In this document: positions 5,459 to 5,462 of the stretch, one piece after another
How positions within the stretch are numbered: position 1 is the stretch's first letter
How the letters are laid out: the number at the start of each line of letters is the position of its first letter
Assembly: GCA_910588895.1 (NCBI GenBank)
Contig: CAJUSS010000189.1
Span: 1 to 5,462, forward strand
Source of the DNA: an uncultured Lachnospiraceae bacterium
GTDB taxonomy: Bacteria > Bacillota > Clostridia > Lachnospirales > Lachnospiraceae
Direction of reading: 5' to 3'
Length of the DNA stretch: 5,462 bases
Made by a program: the position numbers and the translations under genes
Notes under the pieces: generated by a model
Told to the model about the DNA's origin: nothing
Databases searched by the model: none
What the model saw: the letters and a program-made list of their open reading frames with translations, nothing else

Positions 5459-5462
5459 TATA

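Overview
The window looks like chromosomal DNA of a gut-type Clostridia member, probably Lachnospiraceae-like. This is inferred from moderately high GC, Firmicutes-style AGGAGG ribosome binding sites, a GHKL/LytTR two-component pair, and a TIGR04076-type protein. No rRNA, tRNA, CRISPR array or complete insertion sequence is visible.

The left four kilobases are almost entirely transcribed leftward (minus strand). Read in that direction, a LytTR response regulator (3960-3208) is followed by a seven-helix GHKL sensor kinase (3144-1798). A hairpin-rich intergenic region (1797-1512) comes next, then an unrecognised 88-residue putative membrane protein (1511-1245), and last a solitary SIR2-domain protein (974-126) that keeps its NAD-site motifs. 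The regulator-kinase pair is of the AgrA/AgrC (ComE/ComD) type, but no AgrB or AgrD partner is visible.

Imperfect copies of one roughly 100-bp intergenic repeat lie on both sides of the SIR2 gene in the same orientation. A diverged inverted copy and a separate half-copy lie in the divergent control region 3961-4277. Two of the predicted promoters have their -35 box in or beside a repeat end.

The right part is transcribed rightward and then decays. A strong promoter and ribosome binding site precede an intact gene (4278-4874) that fuses a TIGR04076 domain to a C-terminal heavy-metal-associated-like domain with a GxGCxxC motif. Its TGA stop is followed in the same frame by 61 further open codons of protein-like sequence, probably the remnant of another gene. 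Facing it is a truncated, frameshifted C-terminal fragment of a MATE-family efflux transporter, ending against an AT-rich, palindromic right edge.

The most interesting unit is the leftward block: a signal-responsive regulator pair, a small membrane protein and a SIR2 enzyme, with the SIR2 gene bracketed by a dispersed repeat. A regulated defence or stress module is possible, but the link between the regulator pair and the SIR2 gene rests on position only.
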